Positions 38,401 to 51,146 of a DNA stretch of 64,000 bases are shown here, one piece after another. Under the pieces are notes generated by a model. That model had not been told where the DNA came from, made no database searches, and saw nothing but the letters and a program-made list of their open reading frames with translations. This stretch comes from Persicaria tinctoria. Lineage: Eukaryota; Streptophyta; Magnoliopsida; Caryophyllales; Polygonaceae. The position numbers were made by a program, and so were the translations under genes. The stretch spans positions 19,879,975 through 19,943,974 of the forward strand of contig JBANSL010000009.1 of assembly GCA_037127255.1 (NCBI GenBank), given 5' to 3'. Every line of letters starts with the position of its first letter. Position 1 is the stretch's first letter.

Positions 38401-39544
38401 AGTTCATTCTTCTTTTAAAGTTTCTTATTTTTGTATTTATTTGAAAGTATTTTGTGTTTTTATCTGTTAGATGTATATGTTTAATTCTTGCTCTCTGTTT
38501 CCAGAATTTATAATTAAATTCTAGCATTTTTTTCCTTTTATTTTCTAAATTAGATAGTTTTATTTCTTGGCTTGTAGTTAGGGAACCCCAAGGGAGTAAT
38601 TTATGTAATTGTATTATTTCAGGTTCTATATTTTTAAGTTGTTTTTGTATGTTATTGTTTTGATTTTTGGACCATTTCTTGATATTTCTTTTTAGCAATT
38701 GTTGCTTCTTCATAAAATTATAAGCTTGAGATCCATGAAATTTATTGTGCCATACTCTAGTTATTATATCTTTCATTTTTGGCTGGAGAGTCCAAGCCAT
38801 CTCGAATCTGAATGGTGATCCTTTTTTGTGGTCTTTTGAGCCAATTTCTAAAGTGATTGGGCAATGGTCAGAGGAGGAGAAAGAATGGTGTTGAACTCTT
38901 AGATTGTTGAATTTAGTTACAATATCTTGGTGGGCCAGAACCCTATCTAATCTTTCATAAGTATTGTTTGTGGAAGAGTTGCTTCTCCTCCATGTGAATA
39001 TGGATCCGATATAAGGTAGAATGTGTAGATTAAGTTCTTGTTTGATATTAAGTATTCTTCTGAATCTTGGTAAAGATGGAATATTGCCTCCCATTTTTTC
39101 TGTGTCATTTTCTATATCATTTAGATCTCCAATGATTATTACTGGTAGTTTGTGTTTGTTCACAACTGTGTAGATTTCTTCCCAGAATTCTTCTTTTTCA
39201 CGTTCTACTGATGGTGCGTAGATGAAGAGTATTACAAATGTAAAACTATCGATTGTTATTTGGATCATGTAAAATCTATTACCAGATTCAAGATATTGCA
39301 TATTGTTAAGTATAAGGCTGTTTTTGTATAGAATCCAGATGCCACCCTTGTGGCCAACTGAACATATTGAAAACGCTTGATTAAAGCCTGTACTTTTTAT
39401 TTGATTTTCAGTGGGTGCAGCTTCCGTTTTAGTCTCAGAAAGTGCTAGTATGTCTAAGCTATTGTTACATCTGAGTTGATTGATTTCTTGGAGAAGGAGG
39501 GGGCGTTTAGTCCCCCTGACATTCCAATAACCTATCTTAATCAT
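35441..39544 (-). pseudogene. LINE ORF2: endonuclease, reverse transcriptase, RNase H; one stop codon
   Basis: Target-primed reverse transcription enzyme of 1367 codons. Residues 1-230 form the APE-type endonuclease (N8 in GYWNVRG, E37, GDLND near 140, SSSDHCPI near 223). The reverse transcriptase follows: DKSPGPDGYPPEF near 456, NYRPISL near 516, KLDMEKAYD near 586, RQGDPLAP near 646 and FADDTIIFS near 694. A zf-RVT region (CSLCN...HLFINC) and a C-terminal RNase H (NIDGSVKP, TEAEAIIVG, ESDNETI, ANYVADFIARKG) complete it. A single TAG at 36373-36371 interrupts the frame between RT and zf-RVT where the family has Trp; both sides are in the same frame with no other break. Almost intact, so a fairly recent copy. 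Confidence 0.92.
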
Positions 39545-39896
39545 AATTGTAATCTTTTCTTTTGCCTATTAGGCTGTTATATCTTTGGCATTTTGATTTG
39601 GTTTCCACTGGATGCATAGAAGCAAGCTTCCGTCCAGACCAGGGGAGAGCATTATTTGTTATTATAGAAATTTTTGGTAGAGTTCTGGAGCACTTGAGTT
39701 GGTAGCTTCCTTGTACTCTTGTTCGATCAAGCCATACAGCTAGACGGTTCTCAGATAAGATTTTAACCTCAATTGTTTTGTTTGAATGTTGATGAGAAAG
39801 GTTGGGGTGGTTTGCCACCACATGACCCATAGGTAAGGCATTGGGGCGCAACCAAAGTTTTGGAGTTGTGGGAGAAGACATACCTTTAAATTGCAT
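39537..39896 (-). pseudogene. LINE ORF1, C-terminal remnant
   Basis: A 119-codon frame that ends in TAA overlapping the ORF2 start (ATGATTAA, 39544-39537), an arrangement suited to reinitiation. It is rich in Ser, Asn and Lys without the CCHC knuckle expected further upstream. The element is truncated about 125 bp beyond it, at 40019, so most of ORF1 is missing. Confidence 0.6.
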
Positions 39897-40032
39897 TATA
39901 GAGCAGCAGATACATCACCAATCCAGCACTCAGGATCACATTCCATTGTAAGGCAAACAGTAGTACACCTTGTGACAGAAGTGGCTTTAGGCACCAAAGG
40001 GAGACAACAACGCCAAGTGATTAAAACAAATT

Positions 40033-42160
40033 GAATAGATAAAGAATAACTACAAAGTAGAAACAAATCTAATTTGAGCGAGAAAATAAACATGTAATTG
40101 AATTGTTTGCCCTCCTAACATACATATAAGATCAATCATACAATCTCAAAAATCTCTAATCCTGGATACCACCTTCGTCAAAATAAAACTCACACGTTCA
40201 TCAAATGGGTTTTTTTATTCTCTTGAGAATATTGAAGTTTCATAATTATATAAAAAAATCACTTGCTTCGCCTAAAACCTATTGTATACTCAATTTAAAA
40301 ATAAAAAATTAATCATATTCATAACCACCGGTCCACCTATCAAAATCATAAATAAAATAATTAATTATATCAGTACAATTATCATATTTTAAACCAATAA
40401 CAAATCAAATACAAAATATTTCCATGTACACTATTACCGTAAGAAATAACTAAAATAATTTATAAACTTAATTTCAACAATTAAAGTTCAAACCTATGAT
40501 ATGATATAAATCCTTTTTTTGTGATATGATATGAATTCGAAGGTCATACAGGTCTGATATAAATCATCATGGTTATGTGTAGGTTATAGTTTACAGATAG
40601 TGGAAGATGTTATAAACAGTTGTGCGGACGGAATCCGCTGTCCCAAATGGGGCAACTCCTTGAATTGGCCTCCCCCATTCCCATAATTAAAAAAATGATT
40701 AAAATTTAAAAAAAAAAAAAGTTAAAGGGTGGTTTTTTTTATGAGGAAGGATAGGGTGGGAATGGAGATTTTGATCTCTGATTTTCTTCATTTCACCTTT
40801 CGAAATCTAATTAAACACAAACCATGGAGATAGGACACAACAAATTGATTCCGTTAAAGGTTCACATTTTTTAGAACTCCATCATATTGAAATCCAACAT
40901 GACATTATATTGTGGATCTCAATTAGTAAAGCATTAATATTACAATAAATACATGCCCATTTAATCAGCCATTAAATTAAAGAATATTTAAAAACCAATA
41001 CTGCTATTATACAATAATTGATTAAAAGAGCTATGATACATAACTAATTAAAAGTTTATAGTAATTAAAAACAAATACTCCATTTTTTACGGCTAGGCAA
41101 GTTTTGACTATACTACCACAATGAGTTGAAAACAAATATGTATATATATAATAAATAAGATATATTATACATAAATGTAGATATATAATATCCTAAATAG
41201 GTAAATCTATATATAGGCCATTCGGATGGTTTTTTTCAAGTGATTAACTATTTACCATAAATAACAATAATTTTATAAATTAAGTATGAAAAGAAATTAA
41301 GAAAAAATAGGTGGAAAATATTTCACACGTGGCGCACCATTTTAGGAGTAAAAAAATGGTGGGAAAATTTTGAAGGAGAGTGCAACACGTGGCATATCCA
41401 ACTTCTACTTTAGTATTGTTTAGGATCCCGGCAAGAGCGCATCCGTGTGAATAAGCCATAAGGTCAAACCGATCTGTGTAGTTAGATCTATACTACGTAC
41501 TTCACTGGTAATTATCTTGACAACATGGAGTTTCCCTATTAGTAAGATAATTTATACAAAATTGCAATTGTATCCTTTTTATTTTTGACAAAATAATTAC
41601 GTATTGACCCGAGAGAAGAGAGGTCGAGGTTTGCATAATTGTATCGAAATCTCAAAATTGTAAAAATACCAGTAATCATGTTGAAATGTGATGAAAACAA
41701 TATATAAGAATGTTTTTGACTTTCCGTTGATTTATTTGATTTTTGACAATTTTTATGGATTTTCGGGAGGGTCGATCAATCGAAAATGGACTCAATGATC
41801 TGGAGTGAGGTAACAAGTTACCCTCGACAAGATTCATTGAGCTAATATAGTAAGCTCGACCAAGTTCACCGAGGTAACGATATAAACTAGGAGAACACAA
41901 TCGAGATTAGAGCATAACCTCTACCTAGTTTGCCGAACACCGTCAGTTCCTTAGTCACCCAAAAATTCAACAAATCTAAGTTTTCTAACAAATATTTAAT
42001 GAATTCATTGCAATGAATACAACACCTATAGATGAAAACAACACATTATAAAGGAAAGGAAATAAATACACTAGAACCACCAAAATCCCTTGGTTCTGAG
42101 AGCATGTAATAGGCGACTAGAGATGCTCAATTAGTATTTGAAGAGGTTGAAGATGATATG
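40033..42160. other. No gene recognised; AT-rich intergenic DNA
   Basis: Very AT-rich. Part may be the body of the Helitron cut by the LINE. Two ACACGTGGC (G-box) motifs lie at about 41328 and 41388. No coding frame with a motif was found. Confidence 0.5.
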
Positions 42161-42452
42161 GTTGTTTTATGACCCGGACAAAATCGTAAATATTCTCTAC
42201 AAAATGAAAAGGACTAGATTGCAATTTTTTGATAAACCATATTGCTAATACACAAAACCCATGTTACTAATAAAATTTATGATACTTCATTAGCATAGTG
42301 ATTAAGGTTGTTTTAGGACCCATACAAATTCGTAAATATTCTCTACAAAATGAAAAGGACTGAATTGCAATTATTTTTATAAACCATATTGCTAATAGAC
42401 AAAACTCATGTTGCTAATAAAATTTATGATACTTCATTAGCATAGTGACTAA
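42161..42452. repeat. Tandem duplication, about 146-bp period, two copies
   Basis: The block from GTTGTTTTA-GACCC through CGTAAATATTCTCTACAAA to CATTAGCATAGTGA occurs twice, starting at about 42161 and 42308, with roughly 90% identity. Confidence 0.85.
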
Positions 42453-43026
42453 TTTATGAATTAAATTTTAAACCCATTATTTTAGGATATTTGCAATAAA
42501 TAAGAATGAGCTAAAAAAATGAATGGGCTATAGAGAGAGCTAGAGCCTAGCTTGAACCTGAAACGAGGTAAATCGGATCAGATATTTTAGACATTAATGA
42601 GGATATGTTATAAGATAAAATATGTTATCCATGTCCATAAGGTCTTATTTGTGTAATTTAGGGGTGTCTAAGGCGTATCATTTTTCATTTTTATTTTTAT
42701 TTTCATTGCTTGATATTATTTACTCTACTTATTTCTTACACTATCGTTAGCATTCATGTCCTTTTATTTATTTAACCGGAAAGGAATTTGACTCACTGGA
42801 CATGTCCAGAGAGTCAAGAGGTTGATAAGATCAGCGACGAAAACACCATGAATCAACAAGAAAATTTGAGAAATCTGTTGGGAATGTTGTTAAAAGAGGG
42901 TTCAAGCACCCAAAAAAAAACTAATGCTAAAATATCTTTGTTTCCTTTTTTTCAGATCAACATAAGACAATAGTTGAAACAAAATGTGAATCAACAAGAG
43001 AAATATAGCAACATACTGCAACCTAA

Positions 43027-43140
43027 TGAAGGGGAAAAGATTATAGAGATAATTAAAAAATTCTCCATTAAAAAGATTATGGAGACAGTTAAAAAATTCT
43101 ACATTATAGAGATAATTAAAAAATTCAACATTAAAAAGAC
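43027..43140. repeat. Tandem repeat, about 36-bp unit, three copies
   Basis: AATTAAAAAATTC and variants recur at about 43044, 43084 and 43115, with ATTA(T/A)AGAGATA or AAAAAGATTATGGAGA spacers. The flanks 42453-43026 and 43141-43583 contain no gene I can support. Confidence 0.7.
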
Positions 43141-43824
43141 AACGAAAAGATAAATACTGTTATAATATTATTATGTGAATGTACAAAGATATAAACTTTA
43201 TTTAGATAGAATTTTGCCTTTTATAGATAAATTTATCTTTTATTTAGAGCCAAAGGATATGACTCTTATATATTGTAAGACTTTTTAGCCAAGTGTCCAT
43301 TTTTAACAAGACATTTTGCAAAATGTTCACTTTTATATTCATTTTTGCAAAATGTCATAATATGACACTTTTGCCCCTCTTTCCCATTTCCTTCCTTCCT
43401 TCCCATTTTTATTTTGACTATTGACCGGTCAAAATCAATGAATTTGGTGACACAATTTTGATGACACAAAAAAAATTGGCCGAATTCCATAAAACCACCC
43501 TTTATTCACTCTTCTTCTCAACTAACCACCCTTTATTCAAAAAATTTCACTTAACTACCCTTTATACCATGTCTTTTGAAACTAAGCACCTATTTTCTAA
43601 GAGCGTACAAATTAAATCACATCTATTAAATCCCTTTCCGGGCCTAAACTACGCGCAAGCCACGCGCCCCTATTTCCTTCAGCAACCCTTCATCCCAAAT
43701 CCCTAATCAACTCCAGTTCTTCGTCATCCCTCCCAATCTCGTACCTTTTCTCAGCCAAATCGGCTAATCTAACGCCGTTTCGTCCATCCCTGGATCTCCT
43801 GCTGGTCTCAGCCCCTTACTGTCG

Positions 43825-45021
43825 GTGTTTCGTGGGATGAATCTCTGTGTTCGTCCGCCCGGTCCAGCCTTTGACGGTGTTTATGGCGCCGTCATCCCCG
43901 ATCTCATTTCCTCGGTGTCGGTTGAGGATCATAAACTGTATTTTCCTTGGCTGCGGTGGGATTGTAGAGTATTGATGTTGATGAAGTTCCCTCGTCTGTA
44001 TGTGTCCGGGCGGCGAGGTGAAGAGAGGGTGGGGAAAAACTTCAAAAAAAGGAAGAAAGTAGCTTGTCGATGGGGGTGGCGCTGCGCCTGTTTGGCTTCG
44101 GTTCTGTTGTGGCCTGTCGTAGACATCTCTGGTTGCTGGCCCATAGGTTTGTTCTCCATGGAGTCTCCTCTGGTTTTAGTCATTCCTATTTCCTATTCTA
44201 GTTTCTTCTTCTTTGAATCTCATGGTTGGTGTGACGTGAGTTATTTGCTTTTTTTCTGGCTTATTAACTCTTTGGATCCTATGGATTTTAAAATTGATTA
44301 TTTTGGTACATCAACATATGTGATGCAAGGATTTTTCCTATCACCCTCCCCAAACAACTCCCGAAAGGGCACAAATCCTCTTAGCGAGGCAAATCCATCC
44401 CGAAAGGGCACAAATCCTCTTAACGAGGCAAATCACTCGGAAGGGAGCTTGCTCCCGGATGAGAAATGGCGGCTTGTCTGTCACCCAAAAATTTGGCTTG
44501 TATGCTACTGCTGTTATGAGATGTATGTGTCACTCCTAAGAACTCGATCCTACTGGATGGGTACCATGAATCTTGTTTATTTTCAACAATGTCCTAAGGG
44601 CTTGTTGCATATACTCTCTCCTACTTTCTATGCTTCATGTTCATCTTGCTACTGGTGCGGGGTGACATTGCTATTTGTAATTAAATTAGTACTTAATTTT
44701 GGTTTAAAAAATGGGAGTATACCTCCAGACGAGGGCTACAGACACCAAATCATTGGTAGTAAACTACATCGATATCGATTTACTGGGTTAAGAATCCTTA
44801 TGATCTATTCATTTTTCAAATCTTGCAGTCGGTTCTCTATTTGTCTGCATACTCGCGCTTTTGTTTACAATCACCTCATTAGTTGCTGGGCAGGGAGGTC
44901 TGATTTCTTCAGAGTCCATGTCGGGATGTTCTGGTGCAACACCTTTTCAGAGGGGCTGTTATATTATACAAATCTTCAAATACTCAGTAAGCTAACTCAA
45001 GTTCCCAAGATAAGCCCCTAG
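43825..45021 (+). other. 398-codon open frame in the LINE 5' region, no domain
   Basis: Lies where ORF1 should be. The predicted protein is rich in Cys, Trp, Phe and Leu, with hydrophobic stretches, and lacks a DUF4283 or RRM domain and a CCHC knuckle. Around residues 175-205 the tandem repeat reads SRKGTNPL twice, matching the start of the ORF1 region of the LINE fragment at 54.9 kb. This suggests the rest of ORF1 was deleted or replaced. Coding status is doubtful, but a frame of this length is unusual in such sequence. Confidence 0.35.
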
Positions 45022-45341
45022 TATGATGTTTTTGCCCATTCTTTGAGTATTTGCTATTATTTTTGCTTTGGGCTAGAATGGATATGGCTATGTTGCTGTG
45101 AAATAAGCAAGCTGCTTGCTTTCAATGTTTTATTGGTTGTGCTTCACAAACTGGGTAACTTGTGCCCTTTGTTCTTCAAATACATATTCATCCGATCCCA
45201 CTCATGTGATTGCTTTTCACGGCCTATGTTTACCATGCTACCTCATATTGACATTCAATGTACTCGGAAAGTGTTAATTTGGTACCATATGAATGGGGTC
45301 AGTAAATCTCCGCCCTATTTCCACCTATTCGGTTGGTATAA

Positions 45342-48300
45342 ATGAAAGTCTGTTACTGGAATTGTAGAGGTATAGGTAAAAATACTTTTTGGATAGAAAT
45401 CGATGCTTTATGTAAAAATGAGCATATTCAAATCCTGTCGTTAGCTGAAACAAAAGCGAAATCCATCCCGGAAAACAAACCATGGAAGAATATCGGGTTC
45501 GACGAGGCAATATGGTCCCCCAGTATTGGCCGATCGGGGGGAATTGGCGTGTTGTGGAAATCCCACCTTCTAAGCAATTTTCTTATTTCCGTAGAAATAC
45601 AATTACCCCGTATTATTGGCTTGAGATGTGAAAACTGTCATGATCGCAACGTCATCCTCATGCTTTTTGCTTACGCTCCCCCCGATCCTCGAGATAAGGA
45701 TGAGTTCTGGGAAACTTTTACCTCTATAATACACACGTCGCCCGTCCCTTGTATTATTATGGGCGATTTAAATGAAATTGCCTGTAGCGAGGACAAGCAG
45801 GCAGAATCTGCTCCCCATCCTTCTCGCTTCACTCGATTAATACAATTCAAGAACAACTGCTCCCTCGTGGACCTTCCCTCGTTCGGAAACCCCTTTACTT
45901 GGAGAAAAGGTGCCAATGGTATATTTACCATCTTCAAAAAACTCGACAGAGTGCTTGTCCATCATCAGATTATACATGACTATCCAAACCTTATTACCAA
46001 AAACGGGGCTTTTTCAACATCCGATCACTGTCCTATATTTATTTCACTTTTGAATGATGTCGCCTTTAAAGCTCCCCCTTTCAAATTTGAAAATGCATGG
46101 CTACATCGGAAAGATTTTCGTCATTTGGTGAAACAATCCTGGCGAGCTACTTGCCCCGGCTCTGCTATGTTTCAATTAATGTTCAAACATCGAATTCTGA
46201 AACAAAACGCCAAGATATGGAATAAGTCAACTTTTGGAAATATTTTTCGCCAACTTCAGGAGGTAGATGATGAACTGCTCAAGATCCAATCGGCTAACCC
46301 AAGCGGGGTCGTGTTACCTTCGCTTTCTAGAGAACAACGCCTCATTAAAAAAAAGGAAAAGCTCCTCCTCTTCCAAAAAACGTTCTGGAACCAAAGGGCC
46401 AAAATAAAGCATATCAAGCTATCGGATTCAAACACTTCGTATTTTCATCGTGTTGCTACTGGCCGGAGGCACCGAAAACAAATCCGCAACATACTCTCTA
46501 GTAACGGCACCCTAATTGTCGGTGAAGAAAATGTCCGAAATGAAATAAAATCGGATTTTGAAAAACGTTTTAAAAAAGAATCAACGGATGACAGATTATT
46601 AGAGGAATTGCTTAATCTTATACAACCAGCTATCTCGGAAGAAGAAAACACTTTCCTTATCCGACACCCATCCAACAAAGAAATTAAGTCGGTGGTGTTT
46701 AGTCTTGGTAAGAACAAATCCCCTGGCCCTGATGGTTTTACTGCCGAGTTCTACAAAGAATGTTGGGATATTGTTGGCATGTCCATAATTAGAGCGGTCA
46801 AGGGTTTTTTCTTGTCCGGGAGAATCCTAAAACAAATTAACCACACTTTCATCTCACTTCTTCCAAAAAGAGATAACCCGACAGCTACAAACCATTATCG
46901 TCCGATTAGCTTATGTTCCACAATCTACAAAATCATATCAAAAATACTCACTGAAAGGATCAAAGTAATTATTGGAAAACTAATTCACCCGCTTCAGGGT
47001 GCCTTTGTGTCAGATAGAGCTATACAAGATAACGTCCTTATAGCCCATGAAATTTTCCATTCCTTCAGATCCCGAAAGGGCCGTGAGGGTTGGCTTGCGA
47101 TAAAACTAGACATGGAAAAAGCATACGACAGAGTTGACTGGAACTTCACTAATAGAGTTCTCCAAAAATTTGGTTTCCACACGACTTTCATCTCCTGGGT
47201 GATGGAGTGTGTATCGACTGTTTCTTTCTCAATACTGGTAAACAATGGTCCAACGGAAATGTTCTTCCCCACACGGGGCCTCCGTCAGGGTGATCCTCTT
47301 TCCCCCTTTCTCTTTATTCTCGGTGCTGAGGTTCTTGCGCGAAGTCTTGCGGCAGAATCAAACTCCGGAAAAGGTCAAATAGGCTTCACTTTTGGTCGAG
47401 GGGGTCCTCGTATCCCATTCCTCTCCTTCGCGGATGATATTATCATCTTCTCTAAGGGAAGCACTGAGGCAGGTCACAAAGTTAGGAAAATAATTGAATC
47501 ATATTGTAAAGTTTCTGGCCAGAAGGTCAATTATCATAAATCTAGTTTCTAAACAACAAAAGGAATTACTGACTCAAAAATTTCTGAGCTCAATAACTGT
47601 CTTAATATTCCTAATGTCTCCTCTCTGGATAAATATTTAGGTTGCCCCATCATCAATGGTAGGGTAAGCAAAACCACATTTGAGGACATCATATGTAGAT
47701 CCAAAGATCAGTTGAGTAAATGGCGTGCTAATGCACTTTCACAACATGGTTGCGCTATCCTAATAAACACAAATTTAGCATCCAAACCCCTTCACACTAT
47801 GCAAAACTTTCTGTTACCTGCCTCGATACATAAGGAATTAGATCAAGTGAACATAACTTTTTTCTGGAATAAGGACCTTCAATACCGCCCTCTTATCAGT
47901 TGGGATAGGATTTGTCGACCAAAAAGGGTCGGTGGCCTTGGAATTCGGAAAGCAAAAGATATGAATCAAGCCCTACAAATGAAACTTTTATGGAAAATTC
48001 TCGCTGAACCATCAAATGCATGGGTCTCCATTATTAGACACAAGTACCTCCGATCTTCAAACTTGCTAGAATATAGGAAAAAGGGTGATTCATCATGGCA
48101 ATGGGCCAAACTAACAACTCTTATTGACTCTTTCAAAACCGGGCTGATCTGGTCCATAGGAAATGGTAAATCGGTAAAATTTTGGACAGATAACTGGGTC
48201 TCTTGCCTCTCGCTGAGAGCTAGGGGTGACTGCCATCCTATTGGTAACCTGGACGAGACCGTTAATGAATATATTATGGCCGGAAGATGGTGGTCGGAGA

Positions 48301-49473
48301 AGCTCCGTCAGGTGCTACCCCCAAATATTGTCAACGAAATCCTGGATATTCCTTTACCTTCTGCTCCATTTGAAGACCGTCTTTACTGGTGGCCGGACAG
48401 GGAGGGTTGGTTCTCTACCTCGAGTGCTTATAAAATGATTTCAGGCTAGTCTTCTCAGTGTCATGATCCTAATTTCTGGATTTGGAACCTGGATATTTCA
48501 CCAAAGATAAAGAATTTTTTATGGAAAATATCTCAAGATGGCCTTCCCACTGCGGACAGATTAGCCCATCGAAGCGTTTCAGTGCCCACCACATGTTGTT
48601 TGTGTAACTGTGCTGTGGAAGATGATGCCCATCTTCTTTTGGAATGTCAGTACACGACCTCTCTTCTCAGATTCCCAAATGACATTAGCTCAACTATTGC
48701 GGGAATGCTTCGGCAATGTAGAGATATCAAACCAATTATGGCCTTCATTGGGGACACCATTAACAATATATCTAAGGCTAAGCTTGCCTTCTGTTGGTGG
48801 ACTGTATGGTATTCCCGAAATCAGCTTATCTTGAGGTCAGTTCCTATTCCCAGTGGGGACACCACGCTCCATATCATCAAAACACATGAACTAAATTGGA
48901 GTAAATCCTCTAATTTTGAGGATGGTCTCGGGGGTTGACTCTGTCTCGCAGCCACGAACCGGGCATGAAAGCCGACGGAAAACAAATCGCACAAATATTA
49001 GCTGGCGTAAGCCACCCAGAGGTAGTCTAAAATTAAACTTCGACGGTTCCTCCCTCTCCAACATGACTAGCACTGCTGGTACTATTATTCGCGACTAGGA
49101 AGGTCGGGCTATTAACATAGGATACAAAAAACTGGGAAAACAAAGTCCTCTAAAAGCAGAAGCGCTCGCATTAAAACTTGGGGTACATAACGCAATAAAT
49201 CTACGAATTACCAAACTTCACATAGAGGGTGACTCGAGTATAATTATTGACCATCTCAACAGAAAAACAAAATGTCCATGGGAAATAGAACTTATTTTGT
49301 CAGATATTACGACTCTGCTAACAAATATGGAAAGTGTTTCTTTCCTCCATGTACCCCGATTAGGTAATAGAGTGGCTGATAAGGTTGCACACCTTTGCCA
49401 CTCTGCCTGGGGTACTAATATTCAGAATGATCCTGGTCTTCTTGACCTCATCCGAAAGGATGCCTTCGGGTAG
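45342..49473 (+). pseudogene. LINE ORF2: endonuclease, reverse transcriptase, RNase H; several breaks
   Basis: Same architecture as the LINE at 35-40 kb but clearly diverged from it. The endonuclease spans residues 1-235 (CYWNCRGIG, AETKAK, MGDLNEIAC, SDHCPIF). The reverse transcriptase follows (KNKSPGPDGF, HYRPISL, KLDMEKAYDRVDW, LRQGDPLSPF, FADDIIIFSKG), then zf-RVT (CCLCNCAVEDDAHLLLEC) and RNase H (NFDGSS, AEALALKLG, EGDSSIII, RVADKVA), ending FG at a TAG (49471-49473). Breaks: in-frame TAA at 47550-47552, in-frame TAG at 48447-48449, a one-base shift near 48935 and a TAG at 49096-49098. Inactive. Confidence 0.9.
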
Positions 49474-49645
49474 AGTCTTTCTCCCCCGAATTTTTTCCTA
49501 ATAAAAAAAAAAAGCACCTATTTTCTATTTTCTCTATTTAAAAGACCAAAATACCCCCAAAATTAATTACTAATGTTTATTTATTTATCATTATTACTTT
49601 GGTAGAGTTATTATTATTAAATCTCAAGTAAATGTTTCGGCAGAG

Positions 49646-49651
<6 letters not shown>

Positions 49652-49730
<79 letters not shown>
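49652..49730. repeat. (TA)n microsatellite
   Basis: About 39 uninterrupted TA dinucleotides. The surrounding stretch 49527-50200 contains no gene. Confidence 0.97.
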
Positions 49731-49733
<3 letters not shown>

Positions 49734-50200
49734 TACTTTTAAAATTTTAAAAGGTGTAAGACTATACTAAATTATATTCGGTCCCAACATCTTACACTCT
49801 TTAAAATCCATGGCCATGGGTTTTGAAAGTAAGATACCACCACATGATGAATTTTTAAAAAATGAAGTTAATATATCTTATATTAGTTAAATATCATTTT
49901 AAATCATAAATAATATTCTTACATGTTTTAAAATTTTAAAAGTAAACTAAATATAATATAGACTAACCAATTCTATTAAAAATTTGTTATTTTTAAAATG
50001 TGAATATTAGAAATTTCTTATAATAGATATTTTGTGGATTGATAGTATCATAAAACAAAAAAAGATCGGGATCGTTTTGCAATTTTTTGATCATAGGATC
50101 ATTAGAATCGTAGAATCGAATTGGGGCTTTAACAAGATTGGGTGACACATGTATGATGATAAATAAATTTTTTGGTAACAATATTTTTTTAACGAGATTA

Positions 50201-51085
50201 GTGTCACCGCCCTATCGCTGTCACCACAACCCATATCGCTGTCCCCACACCCCATATCGTGGCCACCACCTCTATCGCTGTCACCACCACTCCTATCGCT
50301 GTTACCACCACCTCTATCACTGTCGCCACCACCTCTATCACTGTCACCACCACCCATATTGTTGTCACCACCCTTATTGTTGTCACCACCTCTATCGCTG
50401 TCACCGCCCTATCGCTGTCACTACTCCTATCGCTGTCACCACCACTTCTATCGCTGTCACCACCCTTATTGCTGTCGCCACCTCTATCTTTATCACAACC
50501 CTATCGCTGCCATCACCACCTCTAACACTGTTACCACCACTCATACGGCTGTCACCACCCTTATTGCTGTCACCACCTCTATCGCTGTCACCGCCCTATC
50601 GCTTTCACCACTCCTATCGCTGTCACCACCACTCCTATCGTCGTCACCACCACCCCTATCACTATCACCACCACCCCTACCACTGTCACCACCACCCATA
50701 TTGCTGTCACAACCCCTATCACTCTCACCACCACCCATATCGCTGTCACCACCCTTATTGCTGTTACCACCTCTATCGATGTCATCGCTCTATCGCTGTC
50801 ACCACCCATCCTATCGATGTCACCACCACCCATATCACTGTCACCACCACCCATATCGTTGTCACCACCCTTATTGTTGTCACCACCTCTATCGCTGTCA
50901 CCGCCCTATCGATGTCACCACTCCTATCGCTGTCACCACTCCTATCGCTGTTACCACTACTCCTATCGTTGTCACCACCACTCCTATCATTGTCACCACC
51001 ACCCCTATCACTGTCACCACCCATATCGCCCGCACCATCCTTATTGCTGTCACCACCGTCATCACCATTATCACTGTGGTGACAC
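50201..51085. repeat. Minisatellite of TATCGCTGTCACCACC units with higher-order period
   Basis: About 45 units of 18-21 bp based on CTATCGCTGTCACCACCAC. The variant ACCGCCCTATCGCTG or its close relative recurs at about 50207, 50404, 50591 and 50784 (spacings 197, 187, 193), then at 50901. This indicates a higher-order unit of about 190 bp, the last one shortened. The array lacks stops in several frames on both strands, which produces long His/Cys/Ser-Pro proteins that are not genes. Confidence 0.92.
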
Positions 51086-51146
51086 CTTTGTTTTTTTGGT
51101 GACAGATTTATTTTTAGAGTTTTTTTTACGAGATCACTGTCATCAC

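Larger units (their letters stand above)
35404..40019 (-). mobile_element. LINE (L1-type) retrotransposon, 5'-truncated, with target duplication
   Basis: A minus-strand non-LTR element. Its poly(A) tail appears as the T-run at 35403-35416. The 13-bp duplication ATTAAAACAAATT flanks it (35392-35404 and 40020-40032, overlapping the tail). It keeps the end of ORF1 and a complete ORF2. It interrupts Helitron sequence whose 3' end is at 35144. Confidence 0.9.
43599..49511 (+). mobile_element. LINE retrotransposon with perfect 15-bp target duplication
   Basis: AAGCACCTATTTTCT occurs at 43584-43598 and 49512-49526. The element ends CCTAATAAAAAAAAAAA directly before the right copy. It has a 1.7-kb 5' region and ORF2, but no recognisable ORF1 nucleic-acid-binding domain. 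The 5' region carries two 39-bp tandem units starting CCCGAAAGGGCACAAATCC at 44360 and 44399. Confidence 0.92.

Noticed and set aside
43825..45021. A host membrane-protein gene
   Set aside because: It lies wholly inside the LINE bounded by the 15-bp duplication and shares the LINE ORF1-region repeat, so it is not a host gene.
50201..51085. CRISPR-like regularity of short repeats
   Set aside because: No unique spacers between units, unit length varies, and the genome is clearly plant; it is a minisatellite.
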